From: Chryseobacterium sp. JUb7
GTDB taxonomy: Bacteria; Bacteroidota; Bacteroidia; Flavobacteriales; Weeksellaceae
Reading direction: 5' to 3'
Length of the DNA stretch: 64,000 nucleotides
NCBI RefSeq assembly: GCF_024806495.1
Contig: NZ_JANUFF010000003.1
Coordinates: forward strand, 186,001 to 250,000
Of the stretch, positions 8,825 through 17,739 are shown one piece after another. Numbering within the stretch: the stretch's first letter is position 1; every line of letters begins with the position of its first letter. The notes under the pieces are model-generated. The model was given only the letters and a program-made list of their open reading frames with translations. It made no database searches and was not told the DNA's origin. The position numbers and the translations under genes were made by a program.

Positions 8825-11077
8825 TTATAAATTATTGTTAATCGCATCCTGTGTTTTATCAACTCCGAAACTGATGAAAGCACCGATAAAAATAAAGGTA
8901 TTAACAGGCGGAACTACTGCCGATCTTCTTGCCCCATCATCTGACGCTGAAAAATTATATCCATAGACATTTTTTGATCCCAATACATTTGAAATACTTA
9001 AAACGAAAATAGTAAAAGCCTTCGCATCTTTTTTACCGAGATTAGGAAGATAATTAAAACTAAGGTTCAGTGCGTTATAATCTTTCAGCCTTCCTTCATG
9101 CCTTACGTAATAAGCTGAATTCCCGTTAATGTCCTGAGCTGCAATATCATAATAAGGACGTCCTTTTGCATAAGTATAAGAAAGGTTAACGCCCGTTTTC
9201 CATTTTGGAATAAATCTTTTGGCAACTGCAGAAAGGGTATGCTCAGAAGCAAAATTAGGTTTTAAACTCACCGGATAGTTCATAAAATCTCTTTTAGAAT
9301 CGAGAAAAGAATAACTGATCCAATAGTCTATATTTTCAAACGTTTTTTTATCTCTCCAGAACAGCTCAAGTCCTTTTGCATAGCCGTAGCCACTGTTATT
9401 ATCTGCTGTCTGAATATATTGGTTCTGCCCGTCTTTAAAATCCAGATTTTTTACTTTTAAAAGCTGATCATATTGCTTATAAAAAGCTTCAAATCTCAAA
9501 CTTCTTCCTTCTGTAGTTCTCTGCACCTGAAAAATATAGTGTTGAGACTTTTGAAAATCTAAACTTGACGGTCCGTTAATATATCTGCTTTCAGGATTCT
9601 GATAGAAAAGACCATATGCGAATGAGGTGGTCCAGTTGGTTGCCAGTCGGTAAGCCAAGGCCAAACGGGGTGCAATATTGCTTTTTTCAAGGAATGAAGA
9701 ATGCTCTCCCCTCACTCCTATTTTTGCTGAAAGCTGATTGCTGAAACCAAGATCAGTTTCCACGAATGCAGAAGAAATAAGGTCTTTATAATTTTTATTG
9801 ATATCTTCTCCAAAATTCAGCTTTTCGCTGGTGCTGTTCAGTTCCAACCCTGCTCTTAAAGCACTGATTTTATTTATTTTCCGTTCCAAAACGGTTTTAA
9901 AGTTTATATAATTTCCATCCGTTAATATTCCTGTATTACCAGATTCTTCGGCATTATTTTCTGTTGAAAAATTAAGATCCGATCTGTTGAAAGAATAGGA
10001 AGCTCCGGCATTCAGAAGATATTTCCCGAATTTCTGTTTAAAGGATAAATTATGATAAGTATTCTTGCCCTTCAGCCTTATTAAACTGAACTCACTATCC
10101 GTTTCCAGACTTTCGGTTTTCACACCCATCCGATTGGAATCGTACATTCCGTAATATTTAAAAAAACCTCCTGATTTTGTTTTAAATCTGAAATTAAAAT
10201 CAGCATTCAGACCTTGAGGAGCATCTATAAAATTGGTATTAAAATTTAAAGCTTCCTGCATCAATTTTAAGTTAGAATATCCCAAAGTAGCTCCGTAAGA
10301 ATAATTTTTCTGATCGCTCAGCTTCTGAAAACCTGCATTCAAAAATATCGGTGACACTCCAAAGTCATACGAACTCTGATCCGGCAGATCTACACTTTCC
10401 AGCATGAGTGCTCCGGAAAGAGCCTGTCCATACAATGCAGAATATCCTCCACTTGAGAAAATATTTCCTTTAAAAAGAGAGGTATTAAAGCGGTCTCTTC
10501 CCGCAATTCCCGGAACAGAGCTGGAAAAATAATTGTTGATCAAACTTCCGTCCATGAAAATTTTAGATTCAGTTCCTGTTCCTCCACGGATAAAAAGGCC
10601 TTCTGTTTCGCCTACTTTCTGTACTCCGGGAAGATAAGTCAGTGCCGAAGAAATCTGTCCGTCAGCACCCGCTGTCGTATAAATATCAATTGGGGTCAGC
10701 AATGCTGTTGCTCTTTTTTTATCACTGGCCTCTATGGATCCCGCGGACACCACCACGGCATCGATTTCACTGATCTGTTCTTTTAATTCCGAATTAATAG
10801 TAAGATTTTGATTATCAATAATAATTGATTTTTCAACTTCTTCATATTTAGGATGCGAAAAAACCAGAATATGATTTCCTTTTTCAGAGGTCTCAAAAGA
10901 GAAATTTCCGTTGATATCCGTCGTAGCGCCATCATAAGTATCCTTTAACGTAATACTCACCTCATTTATTCCTTTATTTTTAAACGTTACTTTTCCGGAA
11001 ACCTTCACCTGGGCAAAGCTGAAAGCAAAAAGCAGTAAAATGAGTAAGAATAATAATTTTTGTCCCTGTGTTTTCAT
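8825..11077 (-). CDS. TonB-dependent outer-membrane receptor
   Basis: 750 residues, intact. Signal peptide ending FSFAQ, a carboxypeptidase-like beta-sandwich at about 25-105 (GINEVSITLKDTYDGATTD), plug domain at about 110-240 (LPGVQKVGETEGLFIRGGTGTE, FSSGGYSALYGQALSGAL), then a 22-strand-type barrel ending in a hydrophobic strand near FIGAFISFG. The C-terminus carries a short extra DKTQDAINNNL. Takes up an unknown ligand, energised through TonB. No SusD partner is next to it, so a siderophore or metal complex is as likely as a glycan. Confidence 0.9.
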   Translation of the reverse strand: MKTQGQKLLFLLILLLFAFSFAQVKVSGKVTFKNKGINEVSITLKDTYDGATTDINGNFSFETSEKGNHILVFSHPKYEEVEKSIIIDNQNLTINSELKEQISEIDAVVVSAGSIEASDKKRATALLTPIDIYTTAGADGQISSALTYLPGVQKVGETEGLFIRGGTGTESKIFMDGSLINNYFSSSVPGIAGRDRFNTSLFKGNIFSSGGYSALYGQALSGALMLESVDLPDQSSYDFGVSPIFLNAGFQKLSDQKNYSYGATLGYSNLKLMQEALNFNTNFIDAPQGLNADFNFRFKTKSGGFFKYYGMYDSNRMGVKTESLETDSEFSLIRLKGKNTYHNLSFKQKFGKYLLNAGASYSFNRSDLNFSTENNAEESGNTGILTDGNYINFKTVLERKINKISALRAGLELNSTSEKLNFGEDINKNYKDLISSAFVETDLGFSNQLSAKIGVRGEHSSFLEKSNIAPRLALAYRLATNWTTSFAYGLFYQNPESRYINGPSSLDFQKSQHYIFQVQRTTEGRSLRFEAFYKQYDQLLKVKNLDFKDGQNQYIQTADNNSGYGYAKGLELFWRDKKTFENIDYWISYSFLDSKRDFMNYPVSLKPNFASEHTLSAVAKRFIPKWKTGVNLSYTYAKGRPYYDIAAQDINGNSAYYVRHEGRLKDYNALNLSFNYLPNLGKKDAKAFTIFVLSISNVLGSKNVYGYNFSASDDGARRSAVVPPVNTFIFIGAFISFGVDKTQDAINNNL

Positions 11078-11096
11078 GGATGTTAATTTTTCGATT

Positions 11097-11104
11097 CAAA
11101 AATA
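11097..11104 (-). promoter_or_regulatory. Candidate -7 element of the TonB receptor
   Basis: TATTTTTG on the minus strand, 19 bases upstream of the start at 11077. No convincing -33 element. The 188-base gap to sodC holds the divergent start regions of both genes; nothing else was seen in it. Confidence 0.4.
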
Positions 11105-11265
11105 ACACTCTAAATCATTTGCTCTAAAAAATTCTTACCGAAAGGTAAACTTTGAGCACTGAACTGCAAAAAACCATCTATTTAACATAAAAAGAACCGG
11201 AATCATAAAGAGGTTTGAAAAATGTTTTTTAATTTTAACGTAAAATCACTTTAAATCATTTAAAA

Positions 11266-11769
11266 ATGAAGGGACAAACATTAGCATTGCTAGCGGGATG
11301 TGCGTTATTTGCAGTTTCTTGCGGAACGACAAAGACGTATTCTGTACTCGCTAAAAGCAACACACAAACAGGAGGAACTGCAAAGTTTACTCAAAAAGGA
11401 GAAGACGTCATCATGAAACTTGATGTTACGAATCTTACACCCGGAATTCACGCGGTACATATCCATGAAAAAGGAGACTGTTCTGCTGCAGACGGAACTT
11501 CAACAGGAGGACACTGGAACCCATCTAAAAACGATCATGGAAAATGGGGAGCTGAGCATTTCCACATGGGAGATATCGGGAATTTAGTCGCTGATCAAAA
11601 CGGAAATGCAACCTTAACATTCAAAACTGACAAATGGTGTCTTGGATGTACAGATGAATCTAAAAACATTATCGGAAAAGGAATGATTGTGCACGCTGCT
11701 GCTGACGACTTCCATACTCAGCCTACAGGAAATGCAGGGGGACGAGTCGGATGTGTAGAAATAAAATAA
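11266..11769 (+). CDS. sodC: Cu/Zn superoxide dismutase, lipoprotein
   Basis: 167 residues. The lipoprotein signal ends at Cys19 (FAVSC), so the enzyme is anchored in the envelope. It dismutates superoxide to hydrogen peroxide and oxygen. All metal ligands are recognisable: HIHEKGDC (two Cu ligands), GGHWNP (bridging His), HG, FHMGD (Zn His and Asp) and MIVHAA (Cu His); the structural disulfide Cys are in GDC and VGC. Odd point: an additional CLGC pair within KWCLGCTDE, not part of the standard fold. Single gene, with a shared bidirectional terminator against the protease downstream. Confidence 0.95.
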   Translation: MKGQTLALLAGCALFAVSCGTTKTYSVLAKSNTQTGGTAKFTQKGEDVIMKLDVTNLTPGIHAVHIHEKGDCSAADGTSTGGHWNPSKNDHGKWGAEHFHMGDIGNLVADQNGNATLTFKTDKWCLGCTDESKNIIGKGMIVHAAADDFHTQPTGNAGGRVGCVEIK

Positions 11770-11785
11770 TCCTTTTATTTAAAAT

Positions 11786-11819
11786 AAAAATACCGCTAAT
11801 TTTCATTAGCGGTATTTTT
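11786..11819. terminator. Bidirectional terminator between sodC and the tail-specific protease
   Basis: Perfect 15-base stem (AAAAATACCGCTAAT and its complement) around the loop TTTC. A/T runs on both sides let it work for both convergent genes. Confidence 0.9.
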
Positions 11820-11823
11820 ATGT

Positions 11824-13953
11824 TTATGATTTTACATTCATGTCTGCAATGATATTCATTGCTTCCTGAAGATAAAGATCTTTTTTAAGGTTCTTAACCC
11901 AGATTTCAGATTTCTTTTTGAAGGCTTCATCTTTTTTCTCTCTTTCAATCTCATTAGGATACATGATAAATTGAAGACCATTTTCAAATTTCGTCAATGA
12001 CTTGAATTTTTCAATCTGAGATTTTCTCTGTTTCATGAGCTCATTGAATTTATTGATATTAAGAGTAATTGTCTCTTCTTTATCCAATTTTTCTCTCCAT
12101 TGAGCAGATTCCAGAAGCAATTGATATTTAGCATTTTTAGCCATTCTGTCATTGCTTGCTTTTTCAAGAGCCTGAATATTGAAATAGTTCAGTTTTTTGA
12201 AGTTTGTACTTGGAATTTTATCCCAAGCCAGAGCAAAGTCATCATATCGTTCTCCAATTTCAGCATACGTAAAGAAGTCTTTCATCTGAATATCAGAAAC
12301 AATCCCTTTTCTCTGAGTAGATTCTCCCGTAATTCTGTAAAACTTCTGAATCGTAAGTTTTAAAGATCCGAAATCATCTTCTGTGTTTAAAAATCTGTTT
12401 AAATCAACAAATGTCTGAACCGTTCCTTTTCCGAATGACTGTGGCGAACCGATAATCATCGCTCTGCCATAATCCTGCATTACCCCTGCCAAAATTTCTG
12501 AAGCTGAAGCCGAAAGCTCATTTTGCATGATAACCAACGGTCCTGTCCAGATTGGGGTTTCGTTTTTATTCTTTAGTGTCTGGATTTTTCCGTTTCCGTC
12601 TTTCACCTGAACATATGGTCCTGCTTCCATGAAAAGCCCCATGATATCACCCACTTCCGTAAGTGAACCACCTCCGTTATTTCTAAGATCTAAAATAATT
12701 CCTTCGATATTCTGAGCCTTTAATTTAATGATCTCATTTTTGATATCATCAGAAGCATTTCTTCCTTTTGCATCTTCAAAATCAGCATTAAAGCTTGGGA
12801 GATTGATAAATCCATATTTTTTACCATTCGGAGAATTTACGACAATACTTCTTGCAAATGTATCTTCAATCGCAACTTCTTCACGGATCATCGTTACATC
12901 TTTAGTCGTTCCGTCTTTCTTCTGAACCGTTAAAGTTACCGGAGTTCCTTTCTCCCCTCTGATCAGACGTACTGCTTCATCAGCAAGCATTCCCACAACA
13001 TTTACAGCATCTTCTTTAGGTTTAGATTTTACCTTTAAGATCTTATCGCCTTCGGAAAGCTGCTTTGATTTCCAAGCCGGAGCTCCAATCGTAAGTGCGC
13101 CCAGGTAAAGATTTCCTTTTTTCTCCTGAATAAGGGCTCCGATACCAATTACTTTTCCGACAAACTGAGTATCAAAATCTTCTTTATCCTTCGGAGAATA
13201 ATAGTTGGTATGCGGATCAAAAACTTCAGTGTAAGAATTCATATACACTGTAAACCAGTCCATTTTCTTTCTCTTCTTAAATCTTGTAAAAGTTTCCTTT
13301 ACCAGGTCTTTAACTTCGTCCGTAGCCTTTGCTCTTTTTTGTTCAGGAGTAAGAATTTTAAGTTTAATTGTATCTTTTAAATTAAATTTCTGAACAGAAT
13401 CCTTTTTCTCTTTCTGAGCTTCTTCTTTACTGTTCATTGATTCAATTTCCTGAAGAATATTGTATTTAATGAATTTTTTCCACTCATTATACTGCTCCTG
13501 CTTATTGGCAGGAACTTTCTTAAGCTTAGGCTCAAGAGTCAATGTTTCATCTTCTTCAAGATTGATGGGCTTGCTGAAAATATCCTGAGTGATTTTATCG
13601 ATTTCATCTACCCTTTGGTAAAGTCTGTCTATGGTAAGTTTATAAAACGTAAGATCACCCACATTCAGATAATCATCAAGCTTTGTTTCATGCTTTCCGA
13701 ATTCATCCATATCTGACTGAAGGAAATATCTCTTAGCAGGATCTACCATCTCGAAATAATGCTTATAAACATCTTTTGAATAAGCATCATTGATCGGTTT
13801 TGGACTGTAATGCAAATATGAAAGAGTATTTTTTACGCTCACCATTATCGTCTGCATCTTTTCATCATCATTTTTAGGCGAATTGAAACAAAACATTAGA
13901 CTTGTTAATGGAATTAGGAGTAAAAATTTATTTAGCTTAAAATTTTTCCACAT
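11824..13953 (-). CDS. prc: C-terminal processing (tail-specific) protease, S41 family
   Basis: 709 residues, the long Prc/Tsp type. Signal or lipoprotein-like start (LLLIPLTSLMFC), helical N-terminal domain, DPHTNYYSP at 247-255, PDZ domain at about 265-350, and the S41 protease core with LDLRNNGGG at 421-429, nucleophile region SASASE at 481-486 (probably Ser483) and Lys509 in SFGKG. A DUF3340-like C-terminal domain follows. It degrades or trims envelope proteins from their C-terminal ends. Monocistronic as far as can be seen. Confidence 0.93.
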   Translation of the reverse strand: MWKNFKLNKFLLLIPLTSLMFCFNSPKNDDEKMQTIMVSVKNTLSYLHYSPKPINDAYSKDVYKHYFEMVDPAKRYFLQSDMDEFGKHETKLDDYLNVGDLTFYKLTIDRLYQRVDEIDKITQDIFSKPINLEEDETLTLEPKLKKVPANKQEQYNEWKKFIKYNILQEIESMNSKEEAQKEKKDSVQKFNLKDTIKLKILTPEQKRAKATDEVKDLVKETFTRFKKRKKMDWFTVYMNSYTEVFDPHTNYYSPKDKEDFDTQFVGKVIGIGALIQEKKGNLYLGALTIGAPAWKSKQLSEGDKILKVKSKPKEDAVNVVGMLADEAVRLIRGEKGTPVTLTVQKKDGTTKDVTMIREEVAIEDTFARSIVVNSPNGKKYGFINLPSFNADFEDAKGRNASDDIKNEIIKLKAQNIEGIILDLRNNGGGSLTEVGDIMGLFMEAGPYVQVKDGNGKIQTLKNKNETPIWTGPLVIMQNELSASASEILAGVMQDYGRAMIIGSPQSFGKGTVQTFVDLNRFLNTEDDFGSLKLTIQKFYRITGESTQRKGIVSDIQMKDFFTYAEIGERYDDFALAWDKIPSTNFKKLNYFNIQALEKASNDRMAKNAKYQLLLESAQWREKLDKEETITLNINKFNELMKQRKSQIEKFKSLTKFENGLQFIMYPNEIEREKKDEAFKKKSEIWVKNLKKDLYLQEAMNIIADMNVKS

Positions 13954-14068
13954 AAATCTGTAATGTATTTTTATTAAATTTTAAAAAAGTATTTTAATTA
14001 GTAGTAAATTTTAATTTACTGTTACAAACTATCAAATTTAATACCTTATTTACAAATATCAATTAGTT

Positions 14069-14392
14069 TTAAGAGTTTTTATTACTAGAAATATGCTGCT
14101 TTATTTTTCGATCTTTAATTCGTATTAAAATGTACAGAGTAAAGAACGAAACAATGATTCTCGAAGCCAGTCCGAATTTATGCTCATCATATTTTCCGCC
14201 ATCGATAAAGAAAAAACAGACTGAGATAAAAATCACCAAAAAACTGCATGAATAAGTAATAGGGTAATCAGAATTTTTATTGAGTCCATAAATAACATAC
14301 GTAAAACCAAATCCAAGATAACTGAACATCATAAAACAAGCGGTAAGTGTATTCATTTCTCCTTTAAACCCGAGAAAATCAAGATTGCTCAA
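14069..14392 (-). CDS. Small membrane protein of unknown function
   Basis: 107 residues with three to four hydrophobic helices and a basic C-terminus (IRIKDRKIKQHISS). It lies between the protease and surE, separated from both by AT-rich gaps. The family is not recognised. The start could also be the internal MNTL at residue 13. Confidence 0.5.
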   Translation of the reverse strand: MSNLDFLGFKGEMNTLTACFMMFSYLGFGFTYVIYGLNKNSDYPITYSCSFLVIFISVCFFFIDGGKYDEHKFGLASRIIVSFFTLYILIRIKDRKIKQHISSNKNS

Positions 14393-14600
14393 ACCTATTA
14401 AAATTTATATTCTCAAAAGAAAATTTACCACAAGTCTATTCTTCTTCCAGGAGTAAATTATAGTTACAATTACTATCAATAAAACCGTCAATTGAAAAAA
14501 ATTCAGCCGAAATTAGTTTTCTGCAAAAATGAATAAAAAAAGCATTTAAAAATTCAAATAATATTTAAACATAAAGGTTTTTAAAGAAATCCAATTATAG

Positions 14601-14608
14601 TATATTTG
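14601..14608 (+). promoter_or_regulatory. -7 promoter element of surE
   Basis: TATATTTG fits TAnnTTTG and lies 19 bases upstream of the surE ATG at 14628. No clear -33 TTG. The rest of the 235-base gap is AT-rich with no other feature. Confidence 0.5.
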
Positions 14609-14627
14609 TTAAAATTAAAAATTTTAT

Positions 14628-15398
14628 ATGGAAAAACCACTTATTCTGGTTACTAATGATGACGGAATCACAGCACCTGGTATCAGAAATCTTATCAGTT
14701 TCATGAACGAAATCGGAGAAGTAGTTGTAGTAGCTCCAAACTCTCCCCAAAGCGGTAAAGGTCATGCCATTACCATCAATTCTACCCTAAGTTACGAGGA
14801 AGTACAGCTAGACGGTCCGCAAAGAGATTTTTCTTGCAGCGGAACTCCTGTTGACTGCGTAAAAATGGCTCTTGACAAAATTTTACCAAGAAGACCGGAT
14901 ATCGTGGTTTCAGGAATCAATCACGGAGCCAATTCTTCAATCAATGTTATTTATTCCGGGACGATGTCTGCAGCCGTGGAAGCTGGTGTAGAAAACCTTC
15001 CTGCTATCGGATTTTCTTTACTGGATTTCAGCTGGGAAGCAGATTTCACTCAGGCAAAAGAACATATTCAGAATATCGTAAGAAGAACGTTGGAAAACCC
15101 AATGCCAAAAGGAATTGTTCTCAATGTAAACATCCCAAAACTCGCTAAGGAAGAAATTAAAGGCATCAAAGTCTGCAAACAGGCCAAAGCCAAATGGGAA
15201 GAAAGTTTTGACGAAAGAATAAATCCACATGGAAAAAAATATTACTGGTTAACGGGATATTTCAATAATATGGATGAATCTCCGGATGCGGATGAAACAG
15301 CTTTGGCCAACGGATATATTTCAATTGTTCCTGTAAAATTCGACTTAACGGCTTATGAATATATGGCAACATTGGAAGAGGTAATGAATTTTGATTAA
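14628..15398 (+). CDS. surE: 5'/3'-nucleotidase SurE
   Basis: 256 residues, normal length for the family. It hydrolyses nucleoside monophosphates in a metal-dependent way. The metal-binding Asp pair is in LVTNDDGITAPG near the N-terminus; other family motifs are APNSPQSGKGHAIT, CSGTPVDCVKMAL and VSGINHGANSSINVIYSGTM. The stop overlaps the ATG of the acetyltransferase by one base (TAATG), so the two are translationally coupled. Confidence 0.95.
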   Translation: MEKPLILVTNDDGITAPGIRNLISFMNEIGEVVVVAPNSPQSGKGHAITINSTLSYEEVQLDGPQRDFSCSGTPVDCVKMALDKILPRRPDIVVSGINHGANSSINVIYSGTMSAAVEAGVENLPAIGFSLLDFSWEADFTQAKEHIQNIVRRTLENPMPKGIVLNVNIPKLAKEEIKGIKVCKQAKAKWEESFDERINPHGKKYYWLTGYFNNMDESPDADETALANGYISIVPVKFDLTAYEYMATLEEVMNFD

Positions 15399-16063
15399 TG
15401 TACCAGAAATTAGACAATCCTGTTTATCATTCACTTAATGAATCTCATAAAAAGTTTTGCTTAAACTTCGGCGATACAAAATTTTATAATCCTGAAGTCG
15501 CTGCTTTTGGAGGCTCAGCTCATATGTCAACAGAAAAAGACATCACAGAATATTCAAAAATCTGTGATGATTTTCTTATTTTCGGAAAACAACCTGATTT
15601 AGGAAATTTCAAGACAAATCTTTCGCAACTCATTTGTGATCAATACGTTTTAGAAAATAAAATTGAAATAGATTATACTGAAAACATTATTCAGCTTCAG
15701 GAAGAAAATCACGATGAGCTACTGGCTTTTATTCAAAAGTTTTATCCTTTTTATTTTAAAAACAGAACCCCGGAATTAGGTCGTTATTTTGGTATTTTTA
15801 AAGATGATAAACTCGTGGCAGTCACCGGCGAAAGAATGCAGATGAACGATATGACCGAAGTAAGCGCCGTAATTACGGACACAGACTACCTCGGAAAAGG
15901 TCTTGCCAAACAATTGGTTGCTTTTGTTTCAGGAAAAATTTTTGAAGACCATAAAACTCCGTTTCTGCATGTTGCGGAAAGCAATGTAGGCGCGAAAAAA
16001 CTCTATGAAAAGCTTGGCTTTAATTTGAGAGGAAAAATAAATTTATGGGGTGTAAAAATTTAA
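15398..16063 (+). CDS. GNAT-family N-acetyltransferase
   Basis: 221 residues. The C-terminal half is a GNAT fold: GRYFGIFKDDKLVAVTGERM, the acetyl-CoA loop DYLGKGLAKQLV, and NVGAKKLYEKLGF. The N-terminal 100 residues are less conserved. It acetylates an unknown amine substrate. One-base overlap with surE; a terminator hairpin begins inside its last codons. Confidence 0.88.
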   Translation: MYQKLDNPVYHSLNESHKKFCLNFGDTKFYNPEVAAFGGSAHMSTEKDITEYSKICDDFLIFGKQPDLGNFKTNLSQLICDQYVLENKIEIDYTENIIQLQEENHDELLAFIQKFYPFYFKNRTPELGRYFGIFKDDKLVAVTGERMQMNDMTEVSAVITDTDYLGKGLAKQLVAFVSGKIFEDHKTPFLHVAESNVGAKKLYEKLGFNLRGKINLWGVKI

Positions 16064-16077
16064 ATTACACCCTTTTA
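16048..16077 (+). terminator. Terminator of the surE operon
   Basis: Stem GGGTGTAA / TTACACCC around a 9-base AT loop, followed by TTTTATTTT. The stem starts within the final codons of the acetyltransferase gene. Confidence 0.7.
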
Positions 16078-16089
16078 TTTTATGATTTT

Positions 16090-17493
16090 TTAAAATAGAA
16101 CCTTGTCCTCTTTTCTTAACTCTTCCAAATATTTGCTCTTATCATCACGATAAAAAAGATTCATTGTTTCAAAAGGAATTAGTTTTAAGTCTTTATTTAC
16201 GATATGAACGCACGACTTTTTTACAGCACGCACATCAAAATCATGGGCGTCCATAAAATTCATAATAATGATTCTGAAAAGATTATCATAATCTAAATCC
16301 GGTGCAGAAACTTCAGGAAGACAGCACAATAACTGATTGACTTTAGGTTTTACTTTATCTACAGAAATTCCTGTACTGAAAATATCCAGAAGCTGCATCT
16401 GAAGACCGGTATCCTGTTCGTAAACAATTGTATTACGCGTTTCATTATTCAGTAAATCAGCAGGGTTGATGTAACGTGTTAAAGGAATAATTTCACCTTC
16501 CAATTTCAGAATATATCCCATCGCCAATGCATCCGGATTACACGGAACCGGAATAATATCATCAGAATTTAGAATCGGAAACTGGTTCAAAATTTCCTGT
16601 CTCACTTCTGTTAACGTAATTTTCTCATGTGTGGAATCTTCTCTGTTTCTTCCTGCAATCTCTACAGGCTGGAAAGTAATTCCACGCACACATTTCTGTT
16701 TTAAAGCAAAATCAATAATCTTCCCTATTTCATCAACATTTTTACCTTGCTGAAGAACAATAACAAGAGTTGTCGAAAGATTTAAAGCATTTAATTTTTC
16801 CAAAGCTTTCATTCTGATATCTGTAAGGTCTTTTCCTCTGAAATCTGTCAAAACCTCAGGCTTAAAAGAGTCAAACTGAAGATAAATTTCAAACTCAGGA
16901 GCATAAGCTGCTAATTTTTCTGCAAAACCGGGATCATTGGCAATTCGTACTCCATTGGTATTCAACATCAAATGCTTGATGGGTTTTGATTTCGCAATAT
17001 CCATTATTTTGAAAAATTCCGGATGAATAGTCGGTTCACCGCCACTGATTTGTACAACATCAGGCTCTCCTTCGTTTTTCACAATGATATCAAACATTGC
17101 TTCAATTTCTTCCAGGCTTCTGTGACTTCCATAATGGGGTGAAGACATCGCATAACAGGTAGGACAAGTCAAATTACATCGATCCGTAACTTCAACAATT
17201 GACAAACAGCTATGTTGTTCATGATCCACACAAAGTCCACAGTCATAAGGGCATCCGTATTCTACATCGGTTCCAAAATGCAGAGGCATTTCAGAGGCTT
17301 TATTATAATTTCTGATATTTTTATAATAATGAACATCAGAAGCAATTTTAGTCTTAAAAAAGCCGTGATCCGGGCATCTTTTCGTCATAAAAACGGCTTC
17401 ATCTTCTATAATAATCTTCGCTCCTACCCTTTTCAGGCATTCCGGACAAAGGCTGATCGTATAATCGTAATAGGTATAATTTCTTATTGGCAT
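16090..17493 (-). CDS. Radical SAM protein of the Tes/MJ0619-like family
   Basis: 467 residues. Layout: an N-terminal Cys module (C16, C19, C40, H43: CPEC...KRCPDHG), a second one (GCPYDCGLC, C81/C85/C88), then the radical SAM triad C106-x3-C110-x2-C113 in EVTDRCNLTCPTC, followed by QISGGEPTIHPEF, and late Cys pairs including LLCCLPE. This matches the family of archaeal tetraether lipid synthase (Tes) and the pterin methylase MJ0619, not the anaerobic sulfatase type. It is last in a three-gene minus-strand cassette after an Lgt-like protein and a small membrane protein, which suggests a lipid or membrane-bound substrate by inference. The exact reaction is unknown. Confidence 0.85.
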   Translation of the reverse strand: MPIRNYTYYDYTISLCPECLKRVGAKIIIEDEAVFMTKRCPDHGFFKTKIASDVHYYKNIRNYNKASEMPLHFGTDVEYGCPYDCGLCVDHEQHSCLSIVEVTDRCNLTCPTCYAMSSPHYGSHRSLEEIEAMFDIIVKNEGEPDVVQISGGEPTIHPEFFKIMDIAKSKPIKHLMLNTNGVRIANDPGFAEKLAAYAPEFEIYLQFDSFKPEVLTDFRGKDLTDIRMKALEKLNALNLSTTLVIVLQQGKNVDEIGKIIDFALKQKCVRGITFQPVEIAGRNREDSTHEKITLTEVRQEILNQFPILNSDDIIPVPCNPDALAMGYILKLEGEIIPLTRYINPADLLNNETRNTIVYEQDTGLQMQLLDIFSTGISVDKVKPKVNQLLCCLPEVSAPDLDYDNLFRIIIMNFMDAHDFDVRAVKKSCVHIVNKDLKLIPFETMNLFYRDDKSKYLEELRKEDKVLF

Positions 17494-17502
17494 CTTTTTA
17501 TT

Positions 17503-17739
17503 TTAAATTCCTCCTCCACAAATATATCCGCTGATTAGACCACAGATTAACAAGCAGATAATCATCGTCTGAATAAACTGTTTTTTTGAAAACTTTCTTC
17601 CGTCTTTCAATTCATAAACCAATTTTATAAATGATGTAACAATCGCTGAAATCAATAAGGCCCCGAATAGCATGATAAGAATGATCATTATAACCAAACC
17701 TCCAAGATCGCCGACTTCCAAAAGTGTTAAAAGTTTCAT
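17503..17739 (-). CDS. Small two-helix membrane protein
   Basis: 78 residues: two long hydrophobic helices separated by KDGRKFSKKQ, ending in CGGGI. Its ATG overlaps the stop of the Lgt-like gene by four bases (ATGA-type) and its stop is nine bases before the radical SAM gene, so it is clearly part of that operon. Family not recognised; possibly a membrane subunit for its neighbours. Confidence 0.7.
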   Translation of the reverse strand: MKLLTLLEVGDLGGLVIMIILIMLFGALLISAIVTSFIKLVYELKDGRKFSKKQFIQTMIICLLICGLISGYICGGGI

